Shown here in pieces: positions 24,416 to 32,811 of a stretch of 44,492 nucleotides of DNA (position 1 is its first letter; each line of letters begins with the position of its first letter). The notes below the pieces were generated by a model. The model searched no databases, was not told the origin of the DNA, and saw only the letters and a program-made list of their open reading frames with translations. This DNA comes from G020348385 sp964410125 (GTDB taxonomy: Bacteria > Acidobacteriota > Aminicenantia > Aminicenantales > Aminicenantaceae): NCBI GenBank assembly GCA_964410125.1, contig CAYPGQ010000029.1:1-44492 (forward strand), written 5' to 3'. The position numbers and the translations under genes are program-made.

Positions 24416-25822
24416 ATGGCTCAAGAATCACAAAAGAAGCTAAAACGATACGGTTTTGAAAACCAAGAAGAGGTTTTGGATACCGTTCATGATTCCTCGA
24501 GTAAAATAGAGTTTGTTCAGATCATGTTTTCGGATATTTTGGGCAGGCCGATGGATTTTTCCATCCCTTCCAGCGAGCTGATAGAGGCTTTCCGTAACGG
24601 GAAGGGATTTGACGGGTCATCGGTAGAAGGATTTGTACGGACCGAGGAAAGCGATCTTGTTATTAAGCCAGACGCCAAAACTTTCCGCGTTTTGCCCTGG
24701 GACTATACTGGTTTTGATAAAAACAACACTTGGAGAGAGGGCATCATGTTTGGGGACATCTATACCCCTAAGGGAAAGCCATATGAAGGAGATTCCCGTT
24801 ATGTGCTCAAGAATGTTTTAAAAAAAGGGAAAGATAACTTTGGAATCGGTGAAATAAAAGTCGGTCCCGAATTGGAATTTTTTCTTTTTCCAAACAACCA
24901 TGAAGCCCGTCCTTTGGATGAAGGAGGCTATTTTTTTTCCGGGCGCCATGGAGAAATTCGCAAGGAAATCCAACTCCTTCTCAAGCGGATCGGCATCGAA
25001 TCGGCATATGACCACCACGAAGTGGCCCATGGTCAACACGAAATCGACCTCCATCCTCTAGGCGCTTTGGAAATGGCCGACACATGCATGCTTTTTCGCT
25101 ACATGGTTAAAAAGGTAGCCAGAATGCATGATCTGTATGCGACTTTCATGCCCAAACCACTGAACGGCCAGAATGGAAGCGGGATGCATGTGCATCAATC
25201 CCTGTGGAACGGGGAGCTTAACCTATTTTTTAAAAAAAACCACACCTATCATCTATCCAAAATGGCCCGTCATTATATCGCGGGAATCATGACACATTCC
25301 CGGGAGATTTCTGCCGTCCTCTGCCAGTGGACAAATTCTTACAAGAGATTGATTGAGAGGTATGAAGCCCCGGTATATGTGGCTTGGGGACAACGGAACA
25401 GGTCCGCCTACATCCGAGTCCCAGAATACCAACCGGGCAAAGAACAAACTTCGCGGATCGAACTCCGTTCGCCCGACCCAGCTTGTAACCTTTATTTGGC
25501 TTTCGCTTGCATGTTCATGACCGGCTTTACCGGCATCCAACAGAAATACGATCTCCCAGACCCGGTAGAAGAGAATATATACATCATGAGCAATGCTAAA
25601 CAGAAGACTCTCAATATAAAAACCCTACCGCGAAGTCTCGAGGAAGCCGTTAAAATCATGAGCCAAAGCGAGCTTGCTCAACAAATCCTCGGTGAACATA
25701 TTTTCAGCACATTCCTTGCCAACAAACAGCGGGAAATCGATGAATATAGGAGCAATGTATCTAAAGAATATGACAAGCAGGTTAGCGAATTCGAAGTCAA
25801 GAAATACCTTCCCCTTTTATGA
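24416..25822 (+). CDS. glnA: Glutamine synthetase, type I (alpha-like)
   Basis: 468 residues. Family signatures are DGSSVEGF, the metal/glutamate-binding VGPELEFFLF, HGQHEIDLHPLGAL and NGSGMHVHQSLW, and the ATP loop and Arg cluster KRLIERYEAPVYVAWGQRNRSAYIRVP. The C-terminal stretch EENIYIMSNAKQKTLNIKTLPRSLEEAV resembles the alpha subfamily (Bacillus type), where NIYVMS replaces the NLYDLP adenylylation site of the enterobacterial beta type, so control by GlnE is not expected. It condenses glutamate and ammonia with ATP. A strong AGGAG site precedes ATG. It is divergent from an Lrp/AsnC regulator, which probably controls it. Its glutamine product feeds asnB elsewhere in the window. Confidence 0.95.
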   Translation: MAQESQKKLKRYGFENQEEVLDTVHDSSSKIEFVQIMFSDILGRPMDFSIPSSELIEAFRNGKGFDGSSVEGFVRTEESDLVIKPDAKTFRVLPWDYTGFDKNNTWREGIMFGDIYTPKGKPYEGDSRYVLKNVLKKGKDNFGIGEIKVGPELEFFLFPNNHEARPLDEGGYFFSGRHGEIRKEIQLLLKRIGIESAYDHHEVAHGQHEIDLHPLGALEMADTCMLFRYMVKKVARMHDLYATFMPKPLNGQNGSGMHVHQSLWNGELNLFFKKNHTYHLSKMARHYIAGIMTHSREISAVLCQWTNSYKRLIERYEAPVYVAWGQRNRSAYIRVPEYQPGKEQTSRIELRSPDPACNLYLAFACMFMTGFTGIQQKYDLPDPVEENIYIMSNAKQKTLNIKTLPRSLEEAVKIMSQSELAQQILGEHIFSTFLANKQREIDEYRSNVSKEYDKQVSEFEVKKYLPLL

Positions 25823-25867
25823 AAATCTTTGTACCCATCATTACTCACGATGGATTTGGATTCATGC

Positions 25868-25896
25868 TTTACGAGACGTGGTTGATATGCTATAAA
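25868..25896 (+). promoter_or_regulatory. Promoter of the M50-trpS-scpAB run
   Basis: TTTACG (25868-25873), 17 bp, TATAAA (25891-25896), preceded by TGC, which also gives an extended -10. It is repeated at 26023-26051 in the second copy of the 55-bp overlap. An AGGTG site lies just before the ATG. Confidence 0.5.
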
Positions 25897-25920
25897 TGGC
25901 CTCAGGTGAAACATGAGTAT

Positions 25921-26020
25921 NNNNNNNNNNNNNNNNNNNNNNNNNNNNNNNNNNNNNNNNNNNNNNNNNNNNNNNNNNNNNNNNNNNNNNNNNNNNNNNN
26001 NNNNNNNNNNNNNNNNNNNN
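25921..26020. other. Assembly gap (100 N)
   Basis: Exactly 100 N, a conventional placeholder length. The identical flanks suggest the true gap is zero or negative. Reading frames crossing it are meaningless. Confidence 0.95.
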
Positions 26021-26067
26021 GCTTTACGAGACGTGGTTGATATGCTATAAATGGCCTCAGGTGAAAC

Positions 26068-26718
26068 ATGAGTATTATCGAAGGAATTATCAGCCTGTTC
26101 GTCGTGCTTTTTGCTATCACCGTGCATGAGGCATCGCATGGATGGGCCGCTTTGAAACTAGGTGATGAAACAGCATATCGAATGGGGCGAGTTACCCTGA
26201 ATCCGATCCGTCATATCGATCCAATAGGGACCATTCTTCTTCCGCTAATGTTGATCATCATGGGCGCTCCACCTTTTGGCTGGGCAAAGCCTGTTCCTGT
26301 CAATCCACTCAATCTGAAAGATCCTCGCAAGGATAATCTCATCATTTCGATTGCGGGTCCTGCATCCAATATGGTGGTTGCTGTGATTGCTTTTATCGTC
26401 CTTAAAATTCTGATGAATCTCAATCCTAGCCTGTTTCATTCAAGTGGAGGAGGGATTTTAAAGCTGTTGTCTCCGTTAATCACCATCGTGTACTACACTA
26501 TCGTGATAAACGTTATATTGGCCTTTTTTAACCTCATCCCTATTCCACCGCTGGATGGGAGCGGAGTAGTGATGGGGCTGATTTCCGAAGAGGCCGCACA
26601 GAAATATGAACAAATCCGTCCGTATGGCTTTTTTATCCTGATTTTGTTGATAATGACAGGTTTTATAGGCAGAATACTGGGAGTTGTTCTCCGGATTGTA
26701 AACTCTCTCATCTATTGA
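26068..26718 (+). CDS. M50-family site-2-protease-like membrane metallopeptidase
   Basis: 216 residues, with about five membrane segments. The zinc motif HEASH (His20, Glu21, His24) lies in the first helix region, and the third ligand Asp163 in NLIPIPPLDGSG. Also typical are the RMGRVTLNP segment and GWAKPVPVNPLNL. This compact form has no PDZ or CBS domain. It cleaves substrates within the membrane, but the target is unknown. The ATG follows AGGTG and is present in both copies of the 55-bp overlap; if the gap is collapsed the gene starts 90 bp after glnA. It is followed 9 bp later by trpS, then scpA and scpB, an order I recognise from several deltaproteobacterial and acidobacterial-type genomes. 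Confidence 0.92.
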   Translation: MSIIEGIISLFVVLFAITVHEASHGWAALKLGDETAYRMGRVTLNPIRHIDPIGTILLPLMLIIMGAPPFGWAKPVPVNPLNLKDPRKDNLIISIAGPASNMVVAVIAFIVLKILMNLNPSLFHSSGGGILKLLSPLITIVYYTIVINVILAFFNLIPIPPLDGSGVVMGLISEEAAQKYEQIRPYGFFILILLIMTGFIGRILGVVLRIVNSLIY

Positions 26719-26727
26719 GGAAAAGCC

Positions 26728-27720
26728 ATGAGCGATAAAAAGAAAAAGGTCGTGTTCAGCGGGATGAGACCCACAGGACCGCTTCACCTCGGACATATGG
26801 CAGGCGCACTCCAGAATTGGATCAGACTCCAGGATGAATACGATTGCTTTTATTCCATCGTCACATGGCATGCATTCAGCTCGGAGTACCAAAATTCCCA
26901 GGTTATCCGCGATTTTACGTTCGAATACGCTGCTGGCTGGCTGAGTGTCGGTCTTGACCCGGCAAAAAGTGTGATTTTTGTCCAGTCAGATGTCAAAGAA
27001 CACGCCGAACTCCATCTTCTGCTTTCGATGATCATTCCCCTGCCCTGGCTGCAAAGAGTCCCGACATTCAAGGAAATGCAAAGGGAGGTCACGGATAAAG
27101 ACCTCAACACTTACGGATTTCTGGGATATCCTGTTCTTCAAACAGCCGATATCATCTTGTATAAAGGCAATGCCGTTCCTGTCGGGGAAGACCAGGCATA
27201 CCATCTGGAATTGGCTCGGGAAATCACGCGTCGATTCAATCGATTTTACGGAGAAATTTTTCCTGAGCCCCAGATGTTGCTCACAGAAGTCCCTAGGCTG
27301 GCCGGTACGGATGGGCGCAAGATGAGCAATTCGCTCCACAACGCCATTTATCTTTCCGACCCACCTGAAGAGATCCGCTCAAAGATAGCCCCGATGGTAA
27401 CCGACACGCGTCGTAAACGGAAGACCGACCCGGGAGTCCCTGATGATTGCCCTGTGTTCACACTGCACAAAGCATTTGTGGAGGAGGAAAAAAGAGAGGA
27501 GCTAGCACAAGGTTGCCGAACGGCCGGTATCGGCTGCTTGGAATGCAAAGAGGTGGTCATTGATAAGCTGATCGAGACCTTAACCCCTCTCCAAGAGAAG
27601 AGGAGAGAGTTTGATAAGAATCCCCAAAAAGTCTGGGATATAATAGAAGAAGGAAACAGGAAAGCGAGAAAAACGGCTCAAAAAACGATGGAAGAAGTCA
27701 GGAACGCCATTGGTCTGTGA
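26728..27720 (+). CDS. trpS: Tryptophanyl-tRNA synthetase
   Basis: 330 residues, the usual size for a bacterial class Ic enzyme. The HIGH motif is HLGH at 20-23 (MRPTGPLHLGHMAGAL) and the KMSKS motif is KMSNS (GTDGRKMSNSLHNAI). Also present are the tryptophan-pocket region LGYPVLQTADIILYKG and VPVGEDQAYHLELAREI. It charges tRNA-Trp. GAGGAAAA precedes ATG. It belongs to the M50-trpS-scpA-scpB run with a 9-bp spacing upstream and 20 bp downstream. Confidence 0.97.
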   Translation: MSDKKKKVVFSGMRPTGPLHLGHMAGALQNWIRLQDEYDCFYSIVTWHAFSSEYQNSQVIRDFTFEYAAGWLSVGLDPAKSVIFVQSDVKEHAELHLLLSMIIPLPWLQRVPTFKEMQREVTDKDLNTYGFLGYPVLQTADIILYKGNAVPVGEDQAYHLELAREITRRFNRFYGEIFPEPQMLLTEVPRLAGTDGRKMSNSLHNAIYLSDPPEEIRSKIAPMVTDTRRKRKTDPGVPDDCPVFTLHKAFVEEEKREELAQGCRTAGIGCLECKEVVIDKLIETLTPLQEKRREFDKNPQKVWDIIEEGNRKARKTAQKTMEEVRNAIGL

Positions 27721-27740
27721 TTATGGGTCTTAATATCTAG

Positions 27741-28466
27741 ATGGAAGAGGCGAGAGATTATCAGGTTAACCTGGAAGTTTTCCAAGGGCCTCTTGACCTT
27801 TTACTTTTTCTCATCAGAAAAAAAAAGATCGACATTCACGACATCCCGATAGCAACGATTACAAGAGAGTATTTAGCTTACCTCAACCAGAAAGAAAAGA
27901 TCAACCTGGAACGGGAGGGGGAATTCCTTTTGATAGCAGCCCTGTTGATCTACATCAAGTCCCAAATGCTTCTGCCTAGGGAAAGCGAACTGGAGGACGA
28001 GGAAGACCCGCGCAAAATCCTGGTTGACCGTCTTTTGGACTTCCAAAAAATAAAAGCTGCCAGCACACTGCTCAGTGAGAAAGAAGACCAGCAGAGAAAA
28101 CTTTGGAAACGATCTGCCCCTCCGTCTTTGCCCACAACAGAGGATACGGAGTTGGTTGAGGTGTCTCTTTTCGAATTGGCAGAGGCCTTTCTCTCCCTTA
28201 TGAAGAGAAAAGAGCAGGAGAACATACGCCTAATCCATGGAAAAGAGTTTTCCCTGGAAGAAAAAATGAAGGAATTGATCGACCGACTCAAAGAACATGG
28301 TTATCTTGACTTTCTCGAATATTTCAGCAGTCAAAAAAGCTTCGAAGAAGCTCTGATATCCTTTTTTTGCTTGCTTGAACTTATAAAAGCCCATATTGTT
28401 TTTGCGGTTCAAGATAACCTATTCCACTCAATCAAAGTCTGGCCCAAACAAGGGGCTCGACCATGA
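27741..28466 (+). CDS. scpA: Segregation and condensation protein A
   Basis: 241 residues with the ScpA start pattern YQVNLEVFQGPLDLLLFLIRKKKIDIHDIPIATITREYL, a central acidic and helical linker, and a C-terminal winged-helix-like part. ScpA is the kleisin that bridges SMC heads in the chromosome condensin complex. There is no obvious ribosome binding site before ATG 27741. The stop overlaps the scpB start (ATGA), the usual coupling of these partners. smc is not in the window. Confidence 0.95.
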   Translation: MEEARDYQVNLEVFQGPLDLLLFLIRKKKIDIHDIPIATITREYLAYLNQKEKINLEREGEFLLIAALLIYIKSQMLLPRESELEDEEDPRKILVDRLLDFQKIKAASTLLSEKEDQQRKLWKRSAPPSLPTTEDTELVEVSLFELAEAFLSLMKRKEQENIRLIHGKEFSLEEKMKELIDRLKEHGYLDFLEYFSSQKSFEEALISFFCLLELIKAHIVFAVQDNLFHSIKVWPKQGARP

Positions 28467-29008
28467 GAACCCGGCTTAAAGATGTTATCGAATCACTGGT
28501 CTTTGTCTCCCTGGAACCGCTGAATCTAGAAAAAATCAAAAACATCTGTACGGAATTCTCGAACACCGAAATCGAACAAGCTATCCAGGAGCTATTAGAA
28601 AGTTACGCTTCCAATGATAGAGGGATCCAGATTATCCAGGCAGCTGGAGGTTTCCTGTTCTCGACAAAATCCGAGTATGACCAATGGATTCGGCGCCTGC
28701 TCAGTCTCGAACAAAAGGGCAAACTCTCGCATGCAGCACTGGAAACCTTGGCTACTGTAGCTTATCACCAACCTGTAACCCTTGCCGAGATATCCGCGTT
28801 GCGTGGTGTGGACGCCTCCCATTCCTTGAAATCTCTGCTCCAGAAAAACCTAGTCAAGATAACCGGAAGGAAAAAAAGTCCAGGAAGACCCTTGATATAC
28901 AGGACCACGGATAAATTTTTAACCTATTTCGGACTGAATAACATCAAAGATCTGCCTTCAGAAGAAGAAATTCTTAAAATACTGGACAAGGAAAAAATCC
29001 TTGATTAG
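28463..29008 (+). CDS. scpB: Segregation and condensation protein B
   Basis: 181 residues with the two winged-helix domains of ScpB (LKDVIESLVFVSLEPLNLEKI near the start; SHAALETLATVAYHQPVTLAEISALRGVD; then GRKKSPGRPLIYRTTDKFLTYFGL). It binds ScpA in the SMC condensin. It starts with ATGA overlapping scpA, and its stop lies 5 bp inside the start of the ggt frame. The C-terminal motif YRTTDKFLTYFGLN is diagnostic. Confidence 0.95.
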   Translation: MRTRLKDVIESLVFVSLEPLNLEKIKNICTEFSNTEIEQAIQELLESYASNDRGIQIIQAAGGFLFSTKSEYDQWIRRLLSLEQKGKLSHAALETLATVAYHQPVTLAEISALRGVDASHSLKSLLQKNLVKITGRKKSPGRPLIYRTTDKFLTYFGLNNIKDLPSEEEILKILDKEKILD

Positions 29009-30713
29009 GAGGAATATTTTCCTTTTCCCTCTCTTTTTTTTTCTACTCTCCTGCAGAGTCCAACCCCTGAAAATCCCAGTTCCTCCTGCCGATCGCCATC
29101 AGCCTTATGATTACGTCGGAAAAAAGGGCATGGTTGTGGCAGCCCATCCCGAAGCCGTAAAAGCAGGATTAAGCACGCTCAAAAAAGGAGGAAATGCTGT
29201 GGATGCCGCTATCGCCACGGCATTTGCCCTGAATGCGGCAGAACCCTTTGCTTCCGGAATCGGAGGTGGGGGGTTCATGGTTATTTTTTTAGCTAAAGAA
29301 AAAAGAGCCACTGTGATCAATTTTCGGGAGAAAGCCCCGGCCAAGGCCAATCCTTCGATGTACTTGGATAAGGGAAATGTCCAGAATATCTGGAGAAAAT
29401 CCCATGGGCTTGCAGTTGCCGTACCCGGATCCCTTGCAGGATGGGCCTATGCCCTGGAAAAATACGGGACCATGAAACTAGAAAACGTGTTGGAATCCGG
29501 AATCCAGATCGCCGAGAGGGGAATCCCGGTGAGCCAGACCTTCAGCCAGATCAACAAAGACGAATATGAAAAAATCCTGCAGAACGCGGGGGAATCGAGC
29601 GTCTATCTCCATGATGGATTACCGTATGAACCCGGTGACGTCTACCGGAATCCGGAACTGGCCAAAACGTTCAAACGTCTTATCTCCCATGGATGGCAGG
29701 ATTTTTACGACGGCCAGATCGCTCAAGAAATCATCGAAGCCATACAGCGCAGTGGTGGGATTATGAAGTTAGAAGACCTTGCCCAATATTCCCCCATCGA
29801 ACAATCTCCTTTAGAAGGAATATATAAAGACTACACCATATACACCATCCAGCCCCCCAGCTCTGGGGGACTGCACATCATCCAGCTCCTCAATATCATT
29901 TCCCATTGGCCCGTTCGGAATTGGGGCTTCAATTCGACTCAATACATCCATCATTTGAGCGAAGCATTCCGATTCATATTCGCGGACAAGGCCCGCTTCC
30001 TGGGTGATCCAGACTTCATCGAGATTCCCATCGAACCGCTTTTATCTGAAGATTATGCCAGCCAGATCGCATCCAGGATACTTCCCGAACATCTTCAAAA
30101 AACCTACCCCTATGGATCTTTCGATAAAAACCAAATCGAGAAGGAAAACACAACCCACCTGGGTGTCATCGACAGCCAGGGAAACATTGTGAGTCTAACA
30201 CAGTCGATAAACGACTTCTTCGGCTCGGGCATCGTCCCTGAGGGTTGCGGATTTCTTTTAAACAATGAAATGGCCGATTTTTCCCCACAACCCGACTCAG
30301 TCAATTCCCCCGGTCCCTACAAAAGGCCGGTCAGCTCGATGGGACCTCTCATCCTTTTCAAAAAGGACAAGCCCTTTCTCGTTCTCGGCTCTCCTGGTGG
30401 GACAAGAATCTTCACCTCTCTAACACAAATCATCATCAATGTGATCGAATTCGGGATGTCTCTGGATGAGGCCATCGAAGCGCCTCGCTTTTTTACCTAT
30501 TCGTCAGAAGGAGCCGCAAAAAGTCTTTTTGTCGAATCCCGAATCCCTACGAATATACTCCGGTCTTTAGAAGAGATCGGGCACATCATCGATGTCCGAG
30601 AGGCATATGACAAATATTTCGGCGGCGCCCAAGGTATTTTGATCGATCGCAATAAAAATATATTGATCGGAGGAGCTGATTCTCGAAGAGATGGATCAGG
30701 GGCGGGATATTGA
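29001..30713 (+). CDS. ggt: Gamma-glutamyltransferase (lipoprotein)
   Basis: 570 residues of the Ntn-hydrolase GGT family. The N-terminus MIRRNIFLFPLFFFLLSC is a lipoprotein signal with Cys at residue 18. The large-subunit region includes GGNAVDAAIATAFALNAAEPFASGIGGGGF. The autoprocessing and catalytic site is the first Thr (about residue 384) of ENTTHLGVID, and the small subunit has PVSSMGPLILF and VLGSPGGTRI. The start appears to be TTG at 29001, with AAGGA upstream. The strong AGGAGG at 29007-29012 lies inside the frame, where no standard start follows, so the exact start is uncertain. It hydrolyses or transfers gamma-glutamyl groups, for example from glutathione, in the periplasm. It overlaps scpB by 8 bp and precedes the DUF6305/TRAP-like cluster. 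Confidence 0.93.
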   Translation: MIRRNIFLFPLFFFLLSCRVQPLKIPVPPADRHQPYDYVGKKGMVVAAHPEAVKAGLSTLKKGGNAVDAAIATAFALNAAEPFASGIGGGGFMVIFLAKEKRATVINFREKAPAKANPSMYLDKGNVQNIWRKSHGLAVAVPGSLAGWAYALEKYGTMKLENVLESGIQIAERGIPVSQTFSQINKDEYEKILQNAGESSVYLHDGLPYEPGDVYRNPELAKTFKRLISHGWQDFYDGQIAQEIIEAIQRSGGIMKLEDLAQYSPIEQSPLEGIYKDYTIYTIQPPSSGGLHIIQLLNIISHWPVRNWGFNSTQYIHHLSEAFRFIFADKARFLGDPDFIEIPIEPLLSEDYASQIASRILPEHLQKTYPYGSFDKNQIEKENTTHLGVIDSQGNIVSLTQSINDFFGSGIVPEGCGFLLNNEMADFSPQPDSVNSPGPYKRPVSSMGPLILFKKDKPFLVLGSPGGTRIFTSLTQIIINVIEFGMSLDEAIEAPRFFTYSSEGAAKSLFVESRIPTNILRSLEEIGHIIDVREAYDKYFGGAQGILIDRNKNILIGGADSRRDGSGAGY

Positions 30714-30744
30714 AGTTCTTACAGAATAAATCAAAGGATATGCA

Positions 30745-31332
30745 ATGAAAAAAAACTTGATGTTTTTAATGATCCTTATATCTGCACTCTCGATCTGTTT
30801 CATCTCAGGGAACATCGCAGAATTTCTCCCTAGATTCGAGCAGCCCGTCCTCATTACATCCGCTGGCCAAAGCGCAGATGTCCAAATAGGGGGAGTGCTT
30901 GCCAAACGGGCTGGCCTTTTGGCCACCCTATCCAAGAATGCCACACGTCAAGAGCTCAAGAACAATAAAACTCTGGCTCTAGTAATCGGCGTAAGCATGA
31001 AAGGATTGGGAGCCGCCGGCCTGGATTTAAACCAAGAAAAGACCAGGGTTAAAGAGTTGCTCGAAGAAGCTCAGATAAAGGGCATCCGTGTTCTCTGTCT
31101 TCATCTCGGAGGAGAATCAAGGAGAGGGGAGCTATCAGACCAGATGATCCAGATCTTCCTCCCGTATGCACAGATGGTTATCGTCGTGAAATCCGGAAAC
31201 AAGGATGGTCTTTTTACCAAAATCTGCGAAGACAAGAATATTCCTCTACTAGAAGTGAACAGAGCTAGTGAGGCTCAAAAACCCTTGAAAGACATTTTTA
31301 CAAAAAATGGAAAAGGCTTGGATTTTTCTTAG
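30745..31332 (+). CDS. Exported alpha/beta protein, probably DUF6305 family
   Basis: 195 residues with a Sec signal peptide (MKKNLMFLMILISALSICFISG). The mature part alternates strands and helices in a single Rossmann-like domain: QPVLITSAGQSADVQIGG, ALVIGVSMKGLGAAGLDL, IRVLCLHLGGESRRGELSD, AQMVIVVKSGNKDG, NIPLLEV. I recall this pattern from the DUF6305 proteins that neighbour TRAP-like permeases, but no biochemical role is known to me. It sits between ggt and the TRAP-type permease, with an AAAGGAT site. It could be the substrate-capturing partner that replaces DctP. A weak hairpin with a T-run follows its stop. The family name is recalled, not verified. Confidence 0.65.
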   Translation: MKKNLMFLMILISALSICFISGNIAEFLPRFEQPVLITSAGQSADVQIGGVLAKRAGLLATLSKNATRQELKNNKTLALVIGVSMKGLGAAGLDLNQEKTRVKELLEEAQIKGIRVLCLHLGGESRRGELSDQMIQIFLPYAQMVIVVKSGNKDGLFTKICEDKNIPLLEVNRASEAQKPLKDIFTKNGKGLDFS

Positions 31333-31336
31333 GCAC

Positions 31337-31363
31337 ATGCATTTGGTATATCATGCATTTTTT
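31337..31363 (+). terminator. Weak hairpin plus T-run after the DUF6305-like gene
   Basis: ATGCAT (31337-31342) and ATGCAT (31353-31358) can pair around a 10-base loop, followed by TTTTTT (31358-31363). The stem is short and AT-rich, so any termination would be partial. It might set a higher level for the upstream binding protein than for the permease. Confidence 0.3.
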
Positions 31364-31386
31364 ATGAACAGTTCAGGCGGATAAAC

Positions 31387-32655
31387 GTGTCGGAAGCAAT
31401 CATTTTCCTTTTGATGGTGGGAATTTTCGCCATCCTGGCTATGGTATTGAAACTTCCAATAGGAGTCTCTTTGGCGTTTTCGGCTTTAGCCGGAGCGCTC
31501 TTAGGCGGCGAGGGCCTTGCACTTCGCCATCTTGTCGAGGGATCTTTCGGATATTTTGAAACTATCCTGATCATCCTATCGGCCATGATTTTCATGAAAG
31601 TCCTCCAAGCTTCTGGTATTTTGGATTCCATCACAGCCGTTATGCTCAAAACCTTTTACAGGAAAAAAATCACCCTTTTGCTCACTGTCATGGTATTGAT
31701 CATGTTTCCCGGAATGATCACGGGATCTTCGACCACAGCTGTCCTCACCACAGGCGTGTTGGTAGCCCCGGTGTTGATACGACTGGGCTTATCCAAAGTC
31801 AAGGCCGCAGCCCTTATCGCTATGGGAGCCATCCTTGGGATGATTGCCCCTCCGGTGAATATTTTGGTCATGATCATGGGGGCGGGAGTGGACATGCCCT
31901 ATGTTGGCTTGACCCTGCCTCTTTTAATCATCGTTGTGCCGTTGGCCTTTATCATTTCCCTCTGGTTGGGATATGAGGACATCAAAATTATCAGTTACGA
32001 CGAGATGAAATCCATCCTGCCAGAATCCGTCTTTTCCTCATATGGTTTCCGTCTTTATTTACCTCTTGTTATTGTCCTTGTTTTGATGTTGGGCCAAAGC
32101 TTTTTGGTGGAGATTATGCCAGACATCGGCATTCCTGCCATCTTCCTGTTAGGCAGTCTAATCGGCTTATTCTGTGGCCGTCCATTCCATTTTATAAAAA
32201 TCACACAGGAAGCCGTCAAAGAAGCTATGCCCATCCTCTCTATTCTGGTTGGCGTCGGCATGTTCATCCAAATCATGACCCTGACAGGGGGGAGAGGTTG
32301 GGCTGTTATGTCTTTCTTGTCCTTGCCTCCTGTGTTTTTGTATCTTGGGATAGGAATTAGCATGCCTCTGTTCGGTGCCGTATCGGCATATGGTTCCGCT
32401 TCCATCCTGGGCGTCCCGTTTATCCTCGCTATGATCAACAAAAATGCCATCATTACGGCTTCAGCCCTTTCTGCCATAGCCGGGATAGGGGACCTTATGC
32501 CGCCTACAGCATTGGCTGGTATGTTTGCGGCACAAGTCATCGGAGAAAAAAATTATTTCAAAGTCCTCCGCTTTTGCATTGTCCCCGCCCTTTTCCTGCT
32601 CTTCGCCGGAATTGGAGTTTTGCTTTTTGCACCCATCCTGGATAAAATAATATAG
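31387..32655 (+). CDS. dctM: TRAP-type transporter large permease (DctM-like)
   Basis: 422 residues and about 12 hydrophobic segments. Typical DctM features are GVSLAFSALAGALLGG, MIFMKVLQASGILD, the conserved MITGSSTTAVLTTGVLVAPVL and LGMIAPPVNILVMIMGAGVD in the first half, and the repeat-like AYGSASILGVPFILAMI and GIGDLMPPTALAGMFAAQVIG in the second. It starts with GTG (31387) after AGGCGG. TRAP systems import organic acids and related compounds using an ion gradient, with a DctP binding protein and a four-helix DctQ subunit. Neither is encoded next to it. The neighbours are instead a DUF6305-like exported protein and a 48-residue membrane protein. Substrate unknown; the context suggests an amino acid or its conjugate. 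Confidence 0.85.
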   Translation: MSEAIIFLLMVGIFAILAMVLKLPIGVSLAFSALAGALLGGEGLALRHLVEGSFGYFETILIILSAMIFMKVLQASGILDSITAVMLKTFYRKKITLLLTVMVLIMFPGMITGSSTTAVLTTGVLVAPVLIRLGLSKVKAAALIAMGAILGMIAPPVNILVMIMGAGVDMPYVGLTLPLLIIVVPLAFIISLWLGYEDIKIISYDEMKSILPESVFSSYGFRLYLPLVIVLVLMLGQSFLVEIMPDIGIPAIFLLGSLIGLFCGRPFHFIKITQEAVKEAMPILSILVGVGMFIQIMTLTGGRGWAVMSFLSLPPVFLYLGIGISMPLFGAVSAYGSASILGVPFILAMINKNAIITASALSAIAGIGDLMPPTALAGMFAAQVIGEKNYFKVLRFCIVPALFLLFAGIGVLLFAPILDKII

Positions 32656-32664
32656 GATAAAATC

Positions 32665-32811
32665 ATGATACAGATAGTTTATCACCTCATCATTCTCTAT
32701 TTAACACTACATCTTATCTGGTTTATCATCCGCGAGAAAAAAATCTGGGACCAACTGAGCGGAGTGATCGTGCTTATCATGTTTCTGTTGCGACTCCTTT
32801 TGATCAAATGA
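32665..32811 (+). CDS. 48-aa two-helix membrane protein of the TRAP-like cluster
   Basis: A short gene in the space after the permease: ATG at 32665, 48 codons, TGA overlapping the next ATG as ATGA (32808-32811). The translation has two hydrophobic stretches (IVYHLIILYLTLHLIWFII and LSGVIVLIMFLLRLLLI) separated by a charged turn REKKIWDQ, a clear hairpin membrane topology. The AGGATAAA sequence precedes the start. Its fit between two coupled genes, and its composition, argue for a real gene. It might be a miniature stand-in for the small TRAP subunit DctQ or a permease-stabilising peptide. I know of no named family. Confidence 0.7.
   Translation: MIQIVYHLIILYLTLHLIWFIIREKKIWDQLSGVIVLIMFLLRLLLIK

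Larger units (their letters stand above)
25866..26075. repeat. Exact 55-bp direct repeat flanking the assembly gap
   Basis: Positions 25866-25920 and 26021-26075 are identical over 55 bases, ending and starting exactly at the gap edges. Each copy contains the promoter and start codon of the M50 peptidase gene. A 55-base perfect overlap at contig ends is the signature of a k=55 de Bruijn graph join, so a single copy is probably real and the gap length is nominal. Confidence 0.85.

Noticed and set aside
25866..26075. A genuine tandem duplication or attachment-site pair around the gap
   Set aside because: The copies end exactly at both gap edges and are 55 bp and identical, which fits an assembler k-mer overlap much better than biology.
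25678..26139. Minus-strand open frame crossing the N gap
   Set aside because: It is built through unknown bases and joins the two copies of the same 55-bp overlap.
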